NCBI GenBank assembly: GCA_018105865.1 | Contig: CM030868.1 | Span: forward strand, 6,469,428 to 6,533,427 | Origin: Metaphire vulgaris | Taxonomy: Eukaryota > Annelida > Clitellata > Crassiclitellata > Megascolecidae | Length of the DNA: 64,000 nt | Direction: 5' to 3' | Shown: one piece after another, positions 11,420 through 52,381 of the stretch | Layout of the letters: every line of letters begins with the position of its first letter | Position numbering within the stretch: position 1 is the stretch's first letter | Program-made: the position numbers and the translations under genes | Notes under the pieces: model-generated | Seen by the model: only the letters and a program-made list of their open reading frames with translations | Told to the model about the DNA's origin: nothing | Database searches by the model: none

Positions 11420-12195
11420 CGTCCCCTTCCTCACCCCATCCCTCTCCCAATCGTCCAGGCCCCAACCCATTCCCGCCACGGCCCCATACCCCTTTTCCCT
11501 TCCCTATCCCCATCTCCTTCCTCTCCCCATCCCTTCCCCTTCCCAAACCCCATCCCTTCCCCTTCCGTCTCCCCAACCCTTTTCCCTCCTCCCCTCCCAT
11601 CCCTCTCCCAATCGCCCTCCAAACCCCGTTCCCCTTCCGTCTCCCCAACCCTTTTCCCTCTCCCCATCCCTCTCCCAATCGCCCCCAAACCCCGTTCCCC
11701 TTCCGTCTCCCCAACCCTTTTCCTCTCCCCATCTCTCTCCCAATCGCAAACCCCCGTTTCCCTTCCGTCTCCTCAACCTTTTCCCCTCTCCCCATCCCTC
11801 TCCCAATCCCCCCAAACCCCCCCCCGTTCCCCTTCCGTCTCCCCAACCCTTTTCCCTCTCCCCATCCCTCTCCCAATCGCCCCCAAACCTCCGTTCCTTT
11901 TCCGTCTCCCAACCCTTTTCCCTCTCGCCATCCCTCTCCCAATCCTTGGCCCCAACCCATACCCGCCCCACCATGCCCGACAGGTCCCAAACCCCCGTTC
12001 CTTCTCTCTCCTCACCCCTCTCCCAACCCCGTACCTCTCTCCATCTCTCTCCCAATCGCCCCGGCCCCAACCCATCACCGCTCCGCCCTACCCCACCGGC
12101 CCCAAATCACGTTCCCAAACCTACACAACGCTGCTCCAAAACCCGTACAACCCACTTTCCTCCTCCCAAACCTCCCTTCCTCTCCCAATGCCCCA
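11420..12195. repeat. C-rich minisatellite, about 66-bp unit
   Basis: CCCTCTCCCAATCGCC recurs near 11601, 11667, 11729, 11797, 11865 and 11931, giving a period of 62-68 bp. The minus strand is rich in GGGG/GGGA runs and could form G-quadruplexes. Long open frames on both strands are consequences of composition, not genes. Confidence 0.9.
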
Positions 12196-13014
12196 TTATA
12201 TATATTTAATTTTTTGGAAAAGCGTTCTTCAGAAATGATTGCTGTAACGTTTTAAATTTGCTATATCTCAGGCTGTATAGAAGCTAAAAAGATGAGGTTT
12301 GCACCATTGTTTAGATTGTTTGTTCCTCTTTCTAACCGTCCGTGCAAAACAAAAAAATTTGGGGGTAGAGTCCACTTTACGGCCTAAAATATCACCCTCT
12401 TCCCCAGAAAAATGTTTAAAGCCCCCTAGCAAAATATTTTCAGCGGTAACCCCACTTTGGTCAGCGGCAAAGTTCTAAAGGGATGTCAGGGGAACAAAAT
12501 AAACCAAAAAGTTTGAAAATCGGTTGACATTTGGCAAAGATCTATCAATTCTAACCCGATGACCCCAATGTTTGAACATAAGTAATTATCGGTGAATTTC
12601 GCGAAAGTTTTGAATTCTGAGAAAGTTTCCAAATTTTTTTGAATTTGCTACATCTCGGGCTATATAAGAGCTAAGAAGATGAGGTTTGCACCATTGTTTA
12701 GCTATTTTATCCTCTTTCTAACCCTCTGTGCAAAACAAAAAGTCCAGCGTTCACGAGCTTTCCGACAATCAAGTGAGAATGAGGAGCAGGCTGTTGCTCG
12801 GCGTGAAAAATCAGCACAGCAAACAAGAGAATCAAGCACTGCATGTCGTTCGACACTGCCAAATCATTACACTAACGTTGACTATCAATTTCAGAAAATG
12901 AATGGGCGTTAACTCGGTTGAAGGAAAAGGCGGGCGAGTTAAGGGCAATTAATTGCGCAAAATGCTATTGCATTTGCGCAAAATCGAGATAAAACAGCCA
13001 ATCTCCCCGTCAGT

Positions 13015-13355
13015 TAGTTAGTTAGTTAGTTATAGGCTAATTTATATAGCGCTATTGTCCTAGCGGGCTAGAGTCAAGAGTGCTTTACATTGTATTAAAG
13101 GAGTGTCCGAACAAGTGCGTTTTTAGTTTCTTAGCGAATGTTTCCAAAGTTGGTCGCGTTGGTGACACTGTCTGGTAACGCATTCCAGAGAGCCGGGTTC
13201 CCTCGAGTAACAGAACGCTCCCCCAGTTTGGCTGTTTTCGAGGGAGGAGGCACCGTCAGTCGGACCCGACTGGAGAAGCGGAGCCTCAAGCGACCTTCTG
13301 TTGATGGACGCTTACAAAGAAGCACCGATAGATAGTCTGGGCAGAGCGTCATAAG
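13015..13355 (-). mobile_element. LINE 3' end nested in the Helitron-like element
   Basis: The minus frame includes RVRLTVPPPSKTAKLGERSV and then NPALWNALPDSVTNA, the C-terminus of a CR1/Jockey-type reverse transcriptase. A TATATAGCGCT-containing 3' UTR and a (TAAC)n tail at 13015-13031 follow. A close relative lies at 35945-36215. Confidence 0.7.
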
Positions 13356-13440
13356 ATGCTATTGTATTTGCACAAAATCGGGTGGTAAAACAGCCAATCT
13401 ACCCCGTCATTTTTGACGGGTAAACACCTAGTAATATAAT

Positions 13441-13483
13441 ATTATGCGTATTTTATCATCGGTTATAAAATACGTATAATACG
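13441..13483. repeat. Imperfect palindrome, right copy
   Basis: ATTATGCGTATTTTAT, CATCGG, then TTATAAAATACGTATAAT. It directly repeats 11233-11275 and can itself fold into a stem of about 16 bp. Confidence 0.8.
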
Positions 13484-13855
13484 TTCGGTCATATCTAACC
13501 AATAATTAATTTTAGCTGTCGTTGATTCTACACTAGTCGGCGATATCCTTAACAGCCAGGCGTATTGCTTCTTTCATTCATAATAGGAATATCATATTGC
13601 ATACATGACGAAAAGCGAAATAGACGCATGTCAGCACATTCTATGGGTTGTGATTAATATCAGAAAATTCCCTCATGATGCAAATCATTTAATAAGTATG
13701 CAGTATTGTGTCCAGGCCTATTTATGCGCAGTCTATGTGACCTCTTGCATGCCTGTCAAAGACGGTGCGTGGGGGCCGGGTGCACAATATGCACATGCAC
13801 ACTGTATAGCGCTGGAATTTTAATATAAATATCGCTTAAATAGTTGTGTAATATG

Positions 13856-14078
13856 CAGGGCCGCCGAGAGAAATTCCGGCCCCGGAACAAAAAAAAATTT
13901 GCGGGCCCTTAAAAATGTTTATCAAGTCTCCGAAAAACCTGACAAGCAAAAAAACGTTATCAACTCTCCAAAGACAGTCTGACAAGCAAAAAAACCTTAT
14001 CGTCACCGGATCTGGGCCCCTGAAAACTCCACGGACCCCGGTACAATGTACCGGCTGCACCCCCTCTCCTCAGGCCTG
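13856..14078. mobile_element. hAT-type MITE, family G (CAGGGCCGCCGAGAG start)
   Basis: A perfect 8-bp duplication, GTAATATG, flanks it. Two CTGACAAGCAAAAAAA motifs lie inside (about 13939 and 13979). The relative at 54416-54731 shares the start CAGGCCCGCCGAGAGAAATT. Confidence 0.88.
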
Positions 14079-14429
14079 GTAATATGTTACATCGTAAATC
14101 GCAGGCGACTACATTTTGCTGTTATGGGTCGCTTTAAGTAATTCCCTTACCCTTAATGTGTAGGTCTTTATGTCATGCATAAGACAGCATTTGTCTTCCG
14201 TTCTCCCAGTGTAGTGGTGAAAAGCTTTTTATTTCTCAGTCTAGCCATGCTGTACATGCCAAATCCTATTCCCCATGGCTCAGCTGATGATGGTTTGAGT
14301 CAAAAAATGTGGCTGCCGTCTGGGAATTTCCCAGCTAGTCGGCTTCAGCCAAATGATGAAATGCCGTCTCCGGGGATAATACCTCCATGATTCTATGGGC
14401 TCAGCGCCTACGGAATAACTGAGTTTTCC

Positions 14430-14614
14430 CAGTGTTTTATACAGGCCTGTTAGGAGGGGAGATCCTCCTCCCAAAAAACCCTCAAAATTGCCCCCAAAAT
14501 CCCAGCACTTACACACATTTTGCATTGAACTGTATTTTTTCCCCTCCAACCAAGTCGATCCCCCCCCCGAAAGCCTCATTTCCCCCCAAGGCCTGGAGTC
14601 TGGATAAAACACTG
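14430..14614. mobile_element. hAT-type MITE, family D (CAGTGTTTTATACAGG ends)
   Basis: CAGTGTTTTATACAGGCCTG at the left pairs with GGATAAAACACTG at the right. The flanks are AGTTTTCC and ATTTTTCC (7/8). The inside is C-rich (CCCCCAAAATCCC). Other copies lie at 44058 and 59182. Confidence 0.88.
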
Positions 14615-14787
14615 ATTTTTCCTATTTGTAAATATGTTACATAAAAACGGAAATATGTTCCAAATAAAGTTCACGCCCGGCCCGTATCCGGCCCGCGGGT
14701 CGTATGTTTGACACCGCTGCTGTAGACTCTACACAGTGATAATTAAAATCTATGCTCGTCAGCTCATAAAATGAAGAGGAAGAGGAG

Positions 14788-14794
<7 letters not shown>

Positions 14795-14823
<29 letters not shown>
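14795..14823. repeat. (GA)n microsatellite
   Basis: About 14 GA units lie inside otherwise featureless sequence (14623-15264) in which I see no gene. Confidence 0.9.
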
Positions 14824-14826
<3 letters not shown>

Positions 14827-15264
14827 TTGAAAATTTTAAAAACTCATAAAGTTAAAAATGTTTGAGTCTGAAAGAATCTCGAGTATACACTATACAGTAT
14901 GTATTGATATAGGCGCTCGACTGAATTTATAGCAACGACTTTGAGCTTTGAACTTTCTACGTTTGCGTTACTCATGTTGCTTATACGAGTACAGTGTAGC
15001 CTATTTTTAAGTAGCGTCGTGCACTCTTGGTTGATATATGTCTGAACCTCACAGCCTACGTACAGCAGTATAGTAGGCCTACAATTTAAGTGGTCGGTTC
15101 AACAAAACAAAATACTAGACGTTTGAACTGTTTATGAGTTTGAGTCCATGCTATTTGAATTTCTTGTGAGTCGTGAAAGTAACTCTTAAGACTTCTTACA
15201 AAGCCTTATTTTATGGTTTTGGTTCATAATTCACAGATTTGCTCAAAGGCAATTGTTGCCAGTG

Positions 15265-15435
15265 GTCAGGCGAGGAGGAAAAACTGGTCGGTTGACCATA
15301 TAACCTACCTTTAGCCTAGGGGTCGAGAGTGGGGGTTCGATCCCGGACTGGTCGCCCAGTTGCTCATTAATTGTTCCGAACTTACTACTGTATTCCTCGC
15401 TTTGTGAATCGACTAAAAGTGCGCTAACAACCATT

Positions 15436-15437
<2 letters not shown>
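15265..15437 (+). mobile_element. Probable tRNA-like SINE with (CAA)n tail
   Basis: TAGCCTAGGGGTCGAGAG and GGTTCGATCCCGG resemble A and B boxes. A 70-bp body leads into a CAACAACAA tail. Only one copy is seen in the window, so the call is tentative. Confidence 0.4.
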
Positions 15438-15466
<29 letters not shown>

Positions 15467-15534
15467 AATAATAATAATAATAATAATAATAACGTTATTA
15501 TTATTACTATTATGATAACTTTATAATAATAATG

Positions 15535-15593
<59 letters not shown>

Positions 15594-15616
15594 CATCATC
15601 ATCATCATCATCATCT
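15438..15616. repeat. Compound trinucleotide microsatellite
   Basis: (CAA)n, (TAA)n, (TTA)n and (TCA)n occur in succession. The TAA and TTA blocks are complementary and can form a hairpin. Confidence 0.95.
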
Positions 15617-16684
15617 CATCATTGACAAGATCTTAGTAGTTTTATACATTGCATTCAGACTGAAATTCTTGGCGACTATCTTACTGACAGACACAAAACA
15701 CAAAACATGAATAATATATAATAATTCCATCTTCTCGAATTCAGCCTGCGAGTTGACCCCTCCCATCCCCATCATCGAGGAGACAGTCCCCTTCAGCTAC
15801 CCAACTGTTTTCGCTACTTGTAAAAAACCGCCTGCGTATATACAAGAATTTGTCTATCCTACTGTCTGCAGTGTTTGGCGTTCATATACGGTTCAAAATA
15901 GGTGAGTTGTGTAACTTGTGTTCATGCATGGACATCATGTTAAGCGTAAATCGATTCTGCAGCAAACAAATACATTGTCCTACTGTGCATTCCTCTTTGG
16001 AATTTAACGATGGGTTGTTGATTTCAGTATAAGGGACGCACAAACTGTGAATAATATAATCCGTGTACATTCGATCTCTCTCCTGAATGTAAAAACTTCC
16101 CAAGATGCGTGCGTAGGCCTAAACATGTTATTGTCCCAGAACAGAGGTTGTACAGGTTGTACGGTTGACGATTGTATTGTTACACAATAGGAACAGCAAA
16201 ACATTGAATTCTTGACATCACTGTTGCGTCAATGAAATCTGGTTTTTAAACTAATGATCGTATAATTATATGCAGCTGTTTCAAAATAAAAGTAACGATT
16301 GAAAAAGGACGTTGAAAAAGAAACAATTAAATGAAATTCATTAGAAATTTTTCTTCTGATTTTTGACTGTCGAGTGATAAAGCTATTAAGAAGTGTAGGT
16401 CTATCTTTGCACTTTTTAAAAGTAGTAATATTGTAGCATTTGTATAGCGACTCTTGTATTTATATACTCAGAGGCGATACCCTGGCACTGGAGTCGCAGG
16501 GTAAAGTAGTGAGACTTTAGCTTTTGCATTGAGCAGAGCGATGGAGTAAGAAGTGATTCCCGAATGGATGGGTTCAAGGCTTTCCAGAGGGAGGGTCAGT
16601 CTCTGCAAATGCTCGACACTGAGTAAGAGCAGTGCTTGATCTGGAAACATGACATTCTTCCACTCAGTGGAGCGAAGCAGGCGA
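15617..16684. other. No gene recognised
   Basis: About 1 kb holds only short chance frames. At 16440-16680 is a stretch reading GAGTCGCAGGGTAAAGTAGT; its nature is unclear. Confidence 0.4.
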
Positions 16685-18110
16685 TGTCAGAATCAGAATC
16701 AGAATCAGAATCAGTTTATTTTCTTCTCCACATCATACATAAACACTTTAGTAGCCAGTAGCAATTACTAGTAGTATATAACAGAAGTCTATATACTTTG
16801 ATTAGGTAGTCATATTAAATCAGTTATAAGTATATATAAGACAACTGAAATTCAGATTAAGCAGTAATAATTTGATACAGAATTACCACTGCAACCTTAA
16901 TTAGATGCAAATCTAGTGTTAAGAGAAAAAAATCGGTTGATCGAAGAGCAAAGCCCGCAATGTGATCAATCAAGTACATTCAGAGTATAGGTTAAAATCA
17001 TATTGGCTTCTTAGTACTGGATAATATCCAATATCAAGAACGAGGTTAAGAATGCTACGCCATATAGTTTGAAGAGCAGTAGATAAATGTCCATACCACG
17101 AAACAGTTATATATTACTGTCATATATCATCAGTAGAAGAGCAAGCAGATAAATGTATATATCACCAAACAGTTCTTAAACTATAAAAAGATATTCAGAG
17201 CTGACCTAATTGGTGTTAATAAGTAATAATTTTTTAAGTATAATTGCGTCGATGAAATATATAGATACCATATATACTTATATTGGGGTTAAGTGCCTTC
17301 TTAAAGTGGTGTCACTGACTTATGAGTTTTAGGTCAAGGGGTAAATCGTTCCAAAGTCTAGGGCCTATAAATTTAGTGGTAAATTTCCTTTTATTAGTTG
17401 CCGCAAAGGGAATGAATAGATTGTTTGAATTCCTGAGGTTGCATTTACATTCAGGATTTTTATGAAAAAGTTTGTTAGATGAATAGTATAAGGGTAATAA
17501 ATTATTGATGTGTTTATAGACAGATAATAGGGTTTGCATTTTAAATAAGCTGCTAATGTTCAGAATCTTATATTTATTATATAAACTGTCAGTGTCTAGA
17601 TAATTGCACATTCTCTGAACACAAGTCTAATTTTTATTTTGGATTGTTTGAATATTTTTGAGATTAGTTTTGTAATTATTTCCCCATACAATTGTACAGT
17701 AAGATAGGTAAGAGCGAATTAATGCAAAATACAGTTGCTGGAGTGTTTTGTGATCAAGATAATGCTTAAGGTGTCTGATAATATTTAGGTTTTTCGCCAG
17801 TTTATTTTCTAGTTCTTTGTAAAAGTATTTCCAATCTAGGTGTTGGTCAAGGTAAATATACCTAGGAATTTAATGATAGGCTTATGGACTATTACAGTTT
17901 CATTTATTTGTATCAATTCAAGGTTATCCCCAGAGGAGTTTTGTTAGTATGAAAATGCACGTAATGGGTTTTCTCAAGGTTGAGGGCAAGTTTATTAACA
18001 TTGAACCAATTTGCAATTTTAATTAATCCCTCATTTGCTAATCTTATTAGTTCGCTTATATTGGTATGGGTTATGGTTAAACTTGTGTCATCAGCAAAAG
18101 GAAGTATTTA
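16685..18110 (-). mobile_element. 5'-truncated non-LTR retrotransposon (reverse transcriptase fragment)
   Basis: On the minus strand, about 18085-17940 encodes FADDTSLTITHTNISELIRL, carrying the F-ADD catalytic motif of reverse transcriptase, and NLEKTHYVHF follows. Further on, 17611-17312 encodes KHINNLLPLYYSS and FIGPRLWNDLPLDLK, a typical C-terminus. Frames are interrupted, so the copy is dead. The 3' end is a hexamer tail (CTGATT)n at 16688-16713, as in CR1-group LINEs with short tandem 3' ends. Confidence 0.8.
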
Positions 18111-18117
18111 TTTAAAT

Positions 18118-18300
18118 AGATTAATGTGCAGTGGAAGAGGGTGATTTGAAAAGCTCAGTAGGGCCTAATGTACTGTGGAACTCTCTTCCGGACAGTGTGA
18201 CCAATGCGAACGCTGCCGCGACGTTTATTACCAACTTGAAAACGCATTTATTTAAGCTCAGTTACGAGTAATTAGTTGTCAAAGCACCCTTGTTTTGTGC
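18118..18300 (+). mobile_element. LINE 3' end fragment
   Basis: The plus frame reads VLWNSLPDSVTNANAAATF, then LKTHLFKLSYE and a stop, the C-terminus of a CR1/Jockey-type ORF2. It is followed by CGGCGCTATAGC. The orientation is opposite to the LINE just to its left. Confidence 0.7.
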
Positions 18301-18779
18301 CATTCGCTCACCTACGGCGCTATAGCAAATTGTCTGACAATAATAATGTAAGACGGTGCCTGACCTCGAAGTGTTGCAGAAACAGTAACCACCTGTTTGA
18401 ATTTAATGCGGCCAGAGATTGGAAGCCAATGGAGGATGTTAGGCATAAAATTTGATATGCTAGAGTAGGCTAGCCGCTAGCGGGAAGCCGTGGCCACATG
18501 ACGAGTAGTAGCATTTAGAACCGGTATATATAGTATATACTATATATAATAATGACCCCCATATAATAATTACTCCCCAGTCATCATTACATATAATAAC
18601 GACTGGGGAGTTATTATTATATGGGGTTCATATAATATGCGACACCGGTTGCATCATCTGAGCAATGGACCTAGACATTTTATCCACTATATATAAAAGT
18701 AACACAAAACCGAACTGTTTAGGTTGACTCGTAAATTGAAGACGCTGAGGCTTAAAACTAACCAGCCTATAGAGTTTAA
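18301..18779. other. No gene; local inverted repeat
   Basis: A perfect-looking inverted repeat around 18548-18627 (ACTCCCCAGTC / GACTGGGGAGT with ATATAATAAT arms) is the only structure noticed. Confidence 0.5.
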
Positions 18780-19165
18780 GGTTTAGCGCTTAGAGCCATC
18801 GGATGATGCCCTGGGTCAGGCCCGTCTTTTGCTGCCAGTATAAGGCCCCTGGCACCTGGCGGCCTGAGGGGCCCCGGGGCGAGGTGAAAACAAGTTTTCT
18901 TCCGATGCTCGAAAAAGTTGGCGAGGAGAAAAAATCATCACGGTTTTTTGGTGTTTGATCTTTCAATTAATTTATCCTCCAGCAGTATATGAGGTTAAAA
19001 AGGTCAAAACATGAAAAGGCTGGAGCGCGTGGGGTCCCTTATGGAACTCGCGGGGCCCCGGGCACAGTGCCAAATTTCCAACACATAATGATGGGCCTGC
19101 TCTGGGCATTACAGTGTGATAGTGGCGCCATAGAAGCTTATTGATTGATTAATCTACCAGACACA
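18780..19165 (-). mobile_element. LINE/SINE 3' tail split by a MITE
   Basis: On the minus strand, (AATC)n then CTTCTATGGCGCCACTATCA and AATGCCCAGAG, interrupted, then ACCCAGGGCATCATC. This matches the 10650-10930 tail family. The interruption is the MITE at 18817-19099. Confidence 0.6.
18817..19099. mobile_element. hAT-type MITE (CAGGCCCGTC start)
   Basis: CAGGCCC and GGGCCTG ends, with flanks CCCTGGGT and CTCTGGGC (6/8). It contains a degenerate GGCGAGGAGAAAAAATCATCA core related to the shared MITE motif. Confidence 0.7.
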
Positions 19166-20060
19166 ATGAGTCATCCTCATTTGAACAGCATCGAACAGCT
19201 GCGCAGGTCTGCCAATCCCGGGTGGTTCAACTCCCGGCCGCGGCAGAAACTTTTCGGTTGTTGGCCTACGGGTTGTACCTTTACCCTTAGCATCGAACAG
19301 CTGCGCCTTTGCGGTCGTCTGATCTACAACGCATCTGCGGTCCTCTGTACCATAGATGTAAAAAACGTTTTTTATGTTTTTTATTTTTTCTTAAAAACAT
19401 GTTTTTAATGTTTTTTAAGTTCCTTATGTTTTTATTTTCTGTATCTTATTGCCTGCATATCAATTTCTGAAGGGATACAAATTATTCTGCTTGGATTTGG
19501 TTCAGAACTCCACTATTTCAATGTTGGAGTTGTGGAATTTGAGCTTGAGATTTCAACCCCCTCTCCCGGACTATTTATTCGTTCGCAGAATCCATTCTTC
19601 ATGCGGAAATAATTAGTGTTCGACAGCAGGTGTCATCGGCTGCACTGAGGAAGCGTTATTAGATTATCGTTCGGAATGTTGGGGCGGTCATCTGACCATC
19701 TTTGACAAGATGAGTCAAAGGTGTTTCAACCAGAATGTTCTCAGCCGAGGGTCAAAGGTTATAACGCCTATCAGGGCTTCTAGATTTCGCTACACCTCAC
19801 AATACAGTAGTATTGGATACTTTTTAAAAATCATATTTCATTTGTGCAACGAACTGCTGCGTTCAATTGAATTACTTCATTAATATGGTCGTCATGGATG
19901 GATGGTCAATAAAGGTATGTAAACAACGTTTTTAAGCAATGTTTTTAATGTTTTTATTTTTTTATAAAAAACTGTTTTTCATGGTTTTTTACATCTATGC
20001 TCAGTACCGGTACCGGCGGTACCGAGTACTCGATATTTCTTCTTGAGTCTAGATGCAAGC
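19166..20060. other. No gene recognised; T-rich inverted arms
   Basis: AAAACGTTTTTTATGTTTTT (about 19361) and a related GTTTTTAATGTTTTTATTTT (about 19939), with TTTTTACATCTATGCTCAGTACC at the end, look like the termini of a decayed element about 640 bp long. The word TGTTGGAGTTGTGGAATTTG at 19521 recurs near 49736. Confidence 0.35.
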
Positions 20061-20068
20061 TACATGAC

Positions 20069-20358
20069 CAGTGGCGGTTCCACGTGGGGGGGATGAGTGG
20101 GATGCATCCCCCACCGGACTTTCGGACTTATTTGTTTGCTTGTGAAACCTACCTTTTGGATAAAAGTCTAGTAAAACTAACCGGGGATGACCATTTTTGT
20201 TTGTCAACCAATTTTTCGGTAAAAATGTAGTAAAATGAGGGGACATTTATTTTCCAGCCTTTTCAGCAAGGTTTAGTGATTTTTCTTCTGTTTTCATCCC
20301 CCCACCAACTTTCTATCAATTCATTCACCCCCACCAAAAATCCTGGAAACCGCCACTG
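20069..20358. mobile_element. hAT-type MITE, family B (CAGTGGCGGTTCCA ends)
   Basis: CAGTGGCGGTTCCA on the left and GGAAACCGCCACTG on the right. The flanks are TACATGAC and TAGATGGC (6/8). Other copies lie at 39672, 42273, 45034 and 51904. Confidence 0.88.
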
Positions 20359-20366
20359 TAGATGGC

Positions 20367-21175
20367 CTACCTTTGTCGTATAGGACAGCAGGCTTAAATA
20401 AATGTGCCTAAGCAGTTTTGCTGTGACCGTTATCAATGCTGTAGATCAGAATGCATTGAAACATTTTTTACCGAGAAATCAACCATTATAATTATTATGT
20501 CACTTTGCAACGGGTGTGTGTGTGGGTGTGTGTCTGGGTGGGTGATTCATCATATGGAGACGGCAGGAGACCTGTTATATTTGAAAATCTGCGCATGGAT
20601 TTGATCGCGGCTCGAGTTATTATTCTCGTCTTGACAGCGTCAGTGAATTAATGACGCGGTTTAGAACGGACGTTGAATGCAGAAGTCGAAGCGACGTTTG
20701 CAGATTGGCGTTTCTGATGCCCTAGACTCCTATGGATGGGTGGATGGATGGGTGGGTGGGTGGGAGGGGCTCTGAGTTGGGGCTTGGGGAGGGTGTTGGT
20801 ATTCATACTGAGGTTTCTACATCCGCCAATGCGGTGAGATGATAATTAAAGGTTTTGCGTCCTACTGCGTTAATTTATCGTTGTATGTTCCTGCACAGGC
20901 ATAGGTTATTTATTTTGATATCATCGCAGCGAGGGTTTTATGTGTGCGGAGGTGGATTTTTAAAATAGAAAAATCTACTTCTTTTGGCAGACCAAGAAGC
21001 CCCCACTGTTCCACTAGAAAGTTTTCCCCGACGTCTACTTCATGAATTGTTAATTGACAAAAGAGATAATGATCATCAGACGCATCCGTGTCTTATTAGC
21101 GATTTGTAATAATAGCTTTGTGTAATTAGTGGAGTAATAACAATCTGTGTATTGTTCTGAAAACACTCTGCGTAT
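20367..21175. other. No gene recognised
   Basis: G/T-rich low-complexity patches (about 20508-20545 and 20735-20790) occur in otherwise featureless DNA. Confidence 0.45.
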
Positions 21176-21183
21176 ATTGCGTC

Positions 21184-21378
21184 CAGTGGCGTAGCCAGGA
21201 ATTTTGGGTGGGGGGGACAAAACGAGGCTGGCGTGTCAGATTCCTTACCCCACCCCACACACACACACCTCCACAAAAACCGTTCTCACCGGATTTGCGC
21301 GAATCTGATAGGTGGTCGGGGACAGGTGGGCGTGGGGGGGGAGATGCCCCATTTGCTCCCCCCGTGGCTACGCTAATG
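21184..21378. mobile_element. hAT-type MITE (CAGTGGCGTAGCC start)
   Basis: A perfect 8-bp duplication ATTGCGTC flanks it. The ends are CAGTGGCGTAGCCAGG and GTGGCTACGCTAATG. It lies about 470 bp upstream of the INF2 start codon, so it could sit in the promoter or 5' UTR region. Confidence 0.88.
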
Positions 21379-21846
21379 ATTGCGTCACTTGTGAAGATTT
21401 TCAGCCAGTTTAACTTAAAAGTGTCAAGTAATAGGGCTGCAATTGTTACTTTATACGTTGACAATAGTAGCATTAATAATTAATTTCTCCTCTCTTTGTA
21501 TTTATCCAGGTACAAGTTGAATTTTGTTTCATGAATCAAGAAATCCGACTGGATATCTTTGCGGGTGGGCTGCCTCGAACACTACAGCTGCTCGCGTCTC
21601 GTGAGAAGACTGAAAAAAAGAAATTAGCTAATCGTCCCCCAAAGGAATTCTAGCATACGCGAGTGGTTTGCATAACACAATTGCAGCTCACTGGATGATA
21701 CAATTCAGGAGAGACTACACTGTAATACATTGTCGTAATAGTAATAGAGGCTTCTGCAGCTGAGGTTGGTGCTTCCTTCTTCTGCTGCTTTTCCTCCAGA
21801 CAGGCTTAAATATTCACGTGAACATCGCGCCTCGTAGTGAACCTTC

Positions 21847-50700
<28,854 letters not shown>

Positions 50701-50704
50701 GTGA

Positions 50705-51059
50705 GACGACGACGCGGTCACGTGACGTCCTCCTCCACCTCCTCCATCCGGTGACGGAACACCCGTGCGCGGTCGACTTCTCCCGGAGAATATCTCCTCC
50801 ATCCATCCATCCATCCATCCACCTGGAAGTCTCTCGCTTAAAAGTATCAATCGCTTGGGGCGATGTTACGAAAATTGGCAAATATTGCATTAATTTTTTT
50901 AAAAATCTCGATTTCGAAACGAACTGGCCGTTGTTTGACTGCATAGTTTAAGAGCGTCCAATGTGTTCTCAATTAATGCCTTCATTATTTGTGGCTAATT
51001 TCGTTATTGTTACATACTTTTTGTTATTTTTTTCGTAGTAGTATTAGAAGTAGGCCTAA
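50705..51059. other. No gene recognised
   Basis: GC-rich sequence follows exon 14, with a (CCAT)n run (50800-50820). No clear poly(A) signal or further exon is visible. Confidence 0.4.
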
Positions 51060-51118
51060 TAATAATAGTAGTAGTGCATGCTAGTATCAGTAATATTAGT
51101 CGTTGCTGCAAATGCAGT

Positions 51119-51137
51119 ATAGTAGTAGTAGTAGTAA

Positions 51138-51182
<45 letters not shown>

Positions 51183-51241
51183 TAGTAGTAGTTGTTGTTG
51201 TAGTGGTAGTAGTAGTAATAATAGTAGTAGCAGCAGTAGTA

Positions 51242-51328
<87 letters not shown>

Positions 51329-51395
51329 CAGTAGTAGTAATGGTATTAGTAGTGGTAGTAGTAGTAGTAGTGGTAGTAGTAGTAGTAGTAGTAGC
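51119..51395. repeat. (TAG)n microsatellite
   Basis: A long TAG array with GTT and GCA variants. The Val-rich and Ser-rich frames are translations of it. Confidence 0.97.
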
Positions 51396-51903
51396 CTAGT
51401 AATAGTTGTAGTTGCAGTAGTTATTGTAGTGGTGGTTGTTGTTGTAGAAGTATAGTAAAAGAATTGGCATCCGTATATTATGTAACAGGCCTACCTTTGA
51501 TATTAGAATAGGTACTAGAATCATTATTAATACTCGAATCAGCATAAGTGTTAAGGTTTTGGCATCTTGAGATACTCAAGAAACTGATATTCTTTTACAA
51601 GGATAGAGATTGCTACTCGAGATTTCTACTTATATCAAATGTTGATCATCAGCATTACGCGAAACATTGAGATCATGTAATGGGGCTATCCATAAAGTAC
51701 GTCACGCTCGAGGATGACGGCGAAGAGGTCTAGGAAAGTGTGACAGTTTTCGACAGGGGAGGGGGTAAAGGTCGCTGTCACGTCAAACGTTCCGTACATA
51801 CAAAACCTGAAATATACGGTGATATTTTACTTTCTCTTCTGGTGGATATAATCCAACAGAAGATGTCAATGGTGTATAGTAATTATATTTGGCTGTCTAT
51901 AAC

Positions 51904-52381
51904 CAGTGGCGGTTCCACCATGTTGATGACTGGAGATGCATCCCCCCACCGGGGTTCTGGATGAACTTTTTTGCTTGTCAACCTATTTACCGATGAGTTT
52001 TAAAAAAATAGTGAAAAATACTGCAAATGTCCTTTTTGTTTCTTGTCGGCCTTTTTGCAAGGATTATTTACATTTAGTGGGCAAAAAACGGTAACTTTTT
52101 TCTCTTTTCTTTTGGTTTTCTTCTTTGCATCCCCTTATAAATTTTTCACCCCAGTGGCATAACGTGGGGGCAACAGCCCCCCCAGGCAACTAATTTAACC
52201 CTCCTGACAACCTTTTTTTGCTCGTCAATTTTTTTTGCTCGTCACTGCTGAGAAAAGGAGGCGATAACGTTTTTTTGCTCGTCAGCTCGAAACTTGGGGC
52301 CCCCATGGCAAAGATGCCCCCTGGCCCCAAAAGTCACGCTACGCCACTGCCCCCCACCAAGAATTCATGGAACCGCCACTG
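51904..52381. mobile_element. hAT-type MITE, family B, nested
   Basis: CAGTGGCGGTTCCACC and TGGAACCGCCACTG inside family C. The flanks match only 5/8. It is itself interrupted at 52152-52349. Confidence 0.82.
52152..52349. mobile_element. hAT-type MITE (CAGTGGCATAACG start), innermost
   Basis: CAGTGGCATAACGTGG and CACGCTACGCCACTG. Three TTTTTTGCTCGTCA motifs lie inside. Confidence 0.75.

Larger units (their letters stand above)
11296..13431 (+). mobile_element. Helitron/Helentron-like non-autonomous element, copy 1
   Basis: The 5' end is TCTCGATGTCTGTC. The 3' end is a hairpin (CCCGTCATTTTTGACGGG) followed by TAAACACCTAG. Terminal CTRR behind a 3' hairpin, no target duplication, and T on both sides (T|TC...CTAG|T) match Helitron/Helentron ends. 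No Rep/helicase ORF is present. The core is a pyrimidine-rich minisatellite. An internal direct repeat (GATGAGGTTTGCACCATTGT at about 12293 and 12679) and a nested LINE tail (13015-13355) are also visible. Copy 2 lies inverted at 24567-26042. Confidence 0.7.

Noticed and set aside
11405..12238. Long Pro/Ser-rich frame and long Gly-rich frames on the opposite strand
   Set aside because: All are translations of the C-rich minisatellite in the Helitron-like element; the unit is open on both strands.
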